Assembly: GCA_000492175.2 (NCBI GenBank)
Contig: CP097573.1
Span: forward strand, 3,038,001-3,102,000
Source: Firmicutes bacterium ASF500
GTDB taxonomy: Bacteria; Bacillota; Clostridia; Oscillospirales; Oscillospiraceae
Direction of reading: 5' to 3'
Length of the DNA stretch: 64,000 nucleotides
Shown: one piece after another, positions 61,534 to 64,000 of the stretch
Layout: each line of letters begins with the position of its first letter
How positions within the stretch are numbered: the stretch's first letter is position 1
Made by a program: the position numbers and the translations under genes
Notes under the pieces: generated by a model
Seen by the model: the letters and a program-made list of their open reading frames with translations, nothing else
What the model was told of the DNA's origin: nothing
Databases searched by the model: none

Positions 61534-64000
61534 ATGGTCGTCAAGGACGTAATGTACGGCAAGACCCAGCGAAAGAGCTTTGCCCGCTACCAGGAGATCC
61601 TGGAGATGCCCAACCTGCTGGAGGTCCAGAAGACCTCCTATCAGTGGTTCCTGGACGTGGGCCTGAGAGAGGTCTTCAAGGACGTGGGCTCCATCGTGGA
61701 CTACGGCGGCAACCTGGAGCTGTCCTTTGTGGACTTCTCCATGGACGAAAAGCCCAAGTACGACGTGGAGGAGTGCAAGGCCCGCGACGCCACCTACGCC
61801 GCCCCCATCAAGGTGAAGGTGCAGCTGCGCAACACCAACAGCAACAACAACCAGATCACCGAGCAGGAGATCTTTATGGGAGATTTCCCCATCATGACCA
61901 ACTCGGGCACCTTCGTCATCAACGGGGCCGAGCGCGTCATTGTCTCCCAGATCGTCCGCTCCCCCGGTATGTACTACAGCCGGGAGGTGGACAAGGCGGA
62001 CAACAAGACCTACGCCACCACCGTCATCCCCGGCCGGGGCGCCTGGCTGGAGTATGAGACCGACCTGAGCGACATCTTCTATGTCCGCATCGACAAGAAC
62101 CGCAAGCTGCCCGTCACCTGCCTGATCCGGGCGCTGGGTCCCAAGACCGACGCGGAGATTCTGGAGCTGTTCGGCGAGGACGAGCGCATTTTGGCTACCC
62201 TGGAGAAGGACGCCTGCAAGACCTATGAGGAGGCCATGCTCGAGATCTACCGCAAGCTGCGCCCCGGCGAGCCCCCCACGCTGGACTCCGCCGAGACCCT
62301 CATCAACGCCACCTTCTTCGACCACCGGCGGTATGACCTGTCCACCGTGGGCCGGTATAAGTTCAACAAGAAGATGGCCCTGTGGACCCGGCTGTCCGGC
62401 CAGAAGCTGGCCCAGCCCATCGCCGACCCCCGCACCGGCGAGATCATCGCCGAGGCCGGCGAGGTCCTCACCCGGGAGCGGGCCCAGGAGCTGGACTCCC
62501 GGGGCGTCAACCGGGCGGTGGTGGACACCGATGGCCGGCAGGTAATCGTATTCTCCAACGACATGGTGGACAAGAAGGGCTTCATCGCCCTGACCGGCTT
62601 CGACCCCGCCGAGGCGGGCATTGACGAGATGGTCTCCTTCCCCGTGCTGTGCGCCCTGGCGGACCAGTACCAGGGAGACGAGCTGAAGGACGCCGTCCGC
62701 CGGAGTATCGAGGACCTGATTCCCAACCACATCACTGTCGCCGATATCATGGCCTCCATCAACTACCTCAACGGCCTGGCCTACAGCATCGGCACCCCCG
62801 ACGACATCGACCATCTGGGCAACCGCCGCCTGCGCTGCGTGGGCGAGCTGATTCAGAACCAGTTCCGCATCGGCTTCAGCCGCATGGAGCGTGTCATTCG
62901 GGAGCGGATGACCACCCAGGATCTGGACGTGGTCACCCCCCAGAGCCTTATCAATATCCGGCCTGTCACCGCCGCCATTAAGGAGTTCTTCGGCTCCTCC
63001 CCCCTGTCTCAGTTCATGGACCAGACCAACCCCCTGGCCGAGCTGACCCACAAGCGCCGTCTGTCCGCCTTGGGCCCCGGCGGTCTGAGCCGTGACCGGG
63101 CCTCCTTCGACGTGCGCGATGTCCACTACAGCCACTATGGCCGTCTGTGCCCCATCGAGACCCCCGAAGGTCCCAACATCGGCCTGATCTCCTATCTGGC
63201 CTCCTACGCCCGGATCAACAAGTACGGCTTTATCGAGTCCCCCTACCGCAAGGTGGACAAGGAGACGGGCCGTCTCACCGACGAGATTCACTATATGACC
63301 GCCGACATGGAGGACGAGTTCACCATCGGCCAGGCCACCGAGCCGGTGGACGAAAATGGCTGTCTGGTCAACGAGCGCATCACCTGCCGCCACCGCAATG
63401 AGACCATCTCGGTGGACCGCAGCCGGGTGGACTACGTGGACGTGTCCCCCAAGATGATGGTGTCGGTGGCGACCGCCATGATCCCCTTCCTCCAGAACGA
63501 CGACGCCAACCGCGCCCTAATGGGCGCCAACATGCAGCGTCAGGCCGTCCCCCTGCTCCGGCCCGAGGCCCCCGTGGTCGCCACCGGCCAGGAGCACAAG
63601 AACTGCATCGACTCCGAGGTGGCTATCCTGGCCGAGGGGCCGGGCACCGTCACCCGGGTCTCCGCCCGGTATATCACCGTGGCCTATGACAACGGGCGGA
63701 CCAAAGAGTACCGCCTGACCAAGTACCTGCGCTCCAACCATACCACCTGCATCAACCAGCGGCCCATCGTCAACGCGGGTCAGCGGGTGGAGTTCCAGGA
63801 CGTACTGGCCGACGGCCCCTCCACCGACAAGGGCGAGATCGCCCTGGGCCGGAACATCCTCATGGGCTTCATGACCTGGGAGGGCTATAACTACGAGGAC
63901 GCCATCCTCCTCAACGAGCGGATGGTGAAGGACGACGTGTTCACCTCCATCCACATCGAGGAGTATGAGACCGAGGCCCGGGACACCAAGCTGGGCCCCG
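61534..64000 (+). CDS. rpoB: RNA polymerase beta subunit (3' end outside window)
   Basis: The frame from ATG 61534 ([22 protein letters not shown]) stays open to the window edge, about 822 residues. [14 protein letters not shown] near residue 30 and [38 protein letters not shown] near 490 are RpoB signatures. The rifampicin-pocket residues equivalent to E. coli Q513, D516, H526 and S531 are wild type. The start has only weak Shine-Dalgarno pairing; a stop three codons upstream makes this the only ATG. rplJ-rplL are not directly upstream as in many bacteria. Confidence 0.95.
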   Translation, partial: MVVKDVMYGKTQRKSFARYQEILEMPNLLEVQKTSYQWFLDVGLREVFKDVGSIVDYGGNLELSFVDFSMDEKPKYDVEECKARDATYAAPIKVKVQLRNTNSNNNQITEQEIFMGDFPIMTNSGTFVINGAERVIVSQIVRSPGMYYSREVDKADNKTYATTVIPGRGAWLEYETDLSDIFYVRIDKNRKLPVTCLIRALGPKTDAEILELFGEDERILATLEKDACKTYEEAMLEIYRKLRPGEPPTLDSAETLINATFFDHRRYDLSTVGRYKFNKKMALWTRLSGQKLAQPIADPRTGEIIAEAGEVLTRERAQELDSRGVNRAVVDTDGRQVIVFSNDMVDKKGFIALTGFDPAEAGIDEMVSFPVLCALADQYQGDELKDAVRRSIEDLIPNHITVADIMASINYLNGLAYSIGTPDDIDHLGNRRLRCVGELIQNQFRIGFSRMERVIRERMTTQDLDVVTPQSLINIRPVTAAIKEFFGSSPLSQFMDQTNPLAELTHKRRLSALGPGGLSRDRASFDVRDVHYSHYGRLCPIETPEGPNIGLISYLASYARINKYGFIESPYRKVDKETGRLTDEIHYMTADMEDEFTIGQATEPVDENGCLVNERITCRHRNETISVDRSRVDYVDVSPKMMVSVATAMIPFLQNDDANRALMGANMQRQAVPLLRPEAPVVATGQEHKNCIDSEVAILAEGPGTVTRVSARYITVAYDNGRTKEYRLTKYLRSNHTTCINQRPIVNAGQRVEFQDVLADGPSTDKGEIALGRNILMGFMTWEGYNYEDAILLNERMVKDDVFTSIHIEEYETEARDTKLGP

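Noticed and set aside
61501..63393. Minus-strand frame of 630 codons
   Set aside because: Antisense shadow of rpoB, which runs on the plus strand to the window edge.
1..64000. tRNA or rRNA genes
   Set aside because: I saw no tRNA cloverleaf with TTCGA loop context nor any rRNA sequence; a tRNAscan run would settle it.

Overview
The window is GC-rich DNA with strong AGGAGG-type ribosome binding sites and clear TTGACA/TATAAT promoters. It carries an anaerobic gene repertoire: an Rnf-type ferredoxin complex, an [FeFe] hydrogenase and a molybdenum hydroxylase with its maturation cluster. Together with the pectin/uronate genes this suggests a strictly anaerobic gut Clostridia of the Oscillospirales type (Flavonifractor/Lawsonibacter-like). 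That placement is inferred from gene content and was not checked by alignment.

Layout. 1-3.9 kb: end of a uronate/polysaccharide utilisation operon (DUF2264 protein, discoidin-like protein, kduI, kduD). 3.9-9.5 kb, minus strand: AI-2E-type permease and purB, then an exopolysaccharide O-acetylation pair (DHHW protein and MBOAT acyltransferase). 9.5-12.8 kb, minus: leuC-leuD-small ORF-leuB. 12.9-14.5 kb: membrane protein plus Crp/Fnr regulator, then a divergent C-GCAxxG-C-C protein. 14.6-33.4 kb: one long plus-strand molybdenum block. It holds a MOP-type aldehyde oxidoreductase, a flavin/Fe-S oxidoreductase, a small CxxC redox protein, an XRE-cupin regulator, an AMP-forming ligase, radical SAM TrsS, methyltransferase TrsM, a phosphatase-HD fusion, an NTP transferase-HTH fusion, XdhC, MoaA, MoaC, a MOSC protein, a molybdopterin-binding protein, ModABC, MogA and a NifX-like His-rich protein. 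33.4-41.5 kb: secreted GH26 enzyme, a reduced Rnf cluster (rnfC, an rnfD-rnfG fusion, one RnfA/E protein), a small acidic protein and an [FeFe] hydrogenase.

42.05-50.13 kb: an integrated element of about 8.06 kb interrupts an ATPase gene. It carries a large serine recombinase, an IS1595-type insertion sequence, a Phd/RelE toxin-antitoxin pair, a decayed SDR gene, a CCA-adding-type enzyme, a second nucleotidyltransferase and small unknown genes. Two imperfect 19-bp repeats bound it, and recombination between them would restore the ATPase in frame. 50.9-61.2 kb: housekeeping and surface genes (WG-repeat stalk protein, a possible structured RNA, D,D-carboxypeptidase, ComEA-like protein, two-component system, GerMN lipoprotein, metY, DUF3783 protein, RCC1/stalk protein). 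61.5 kb to the end: 5' part of rpoB behind its own promoter and a structured leader.

The most interesting system is the molybdenum block. It pairs a flavin-subunit-less hydroxylase with a conserved but functionally unassigned set (ligase, radical SAM, methyltransferase, phosphatase, NTP transferase) that looks able to modify or insert a special molybdenum cofactor. A 9-6-9 palindrome before modA is a good candidate operator for molybdate control. Other notable points are the cut-down Rnf cluster with a missing Fe-S cysteine, the excisable element, and a family of intergenic palindromic repeats whose stems covary between copies.
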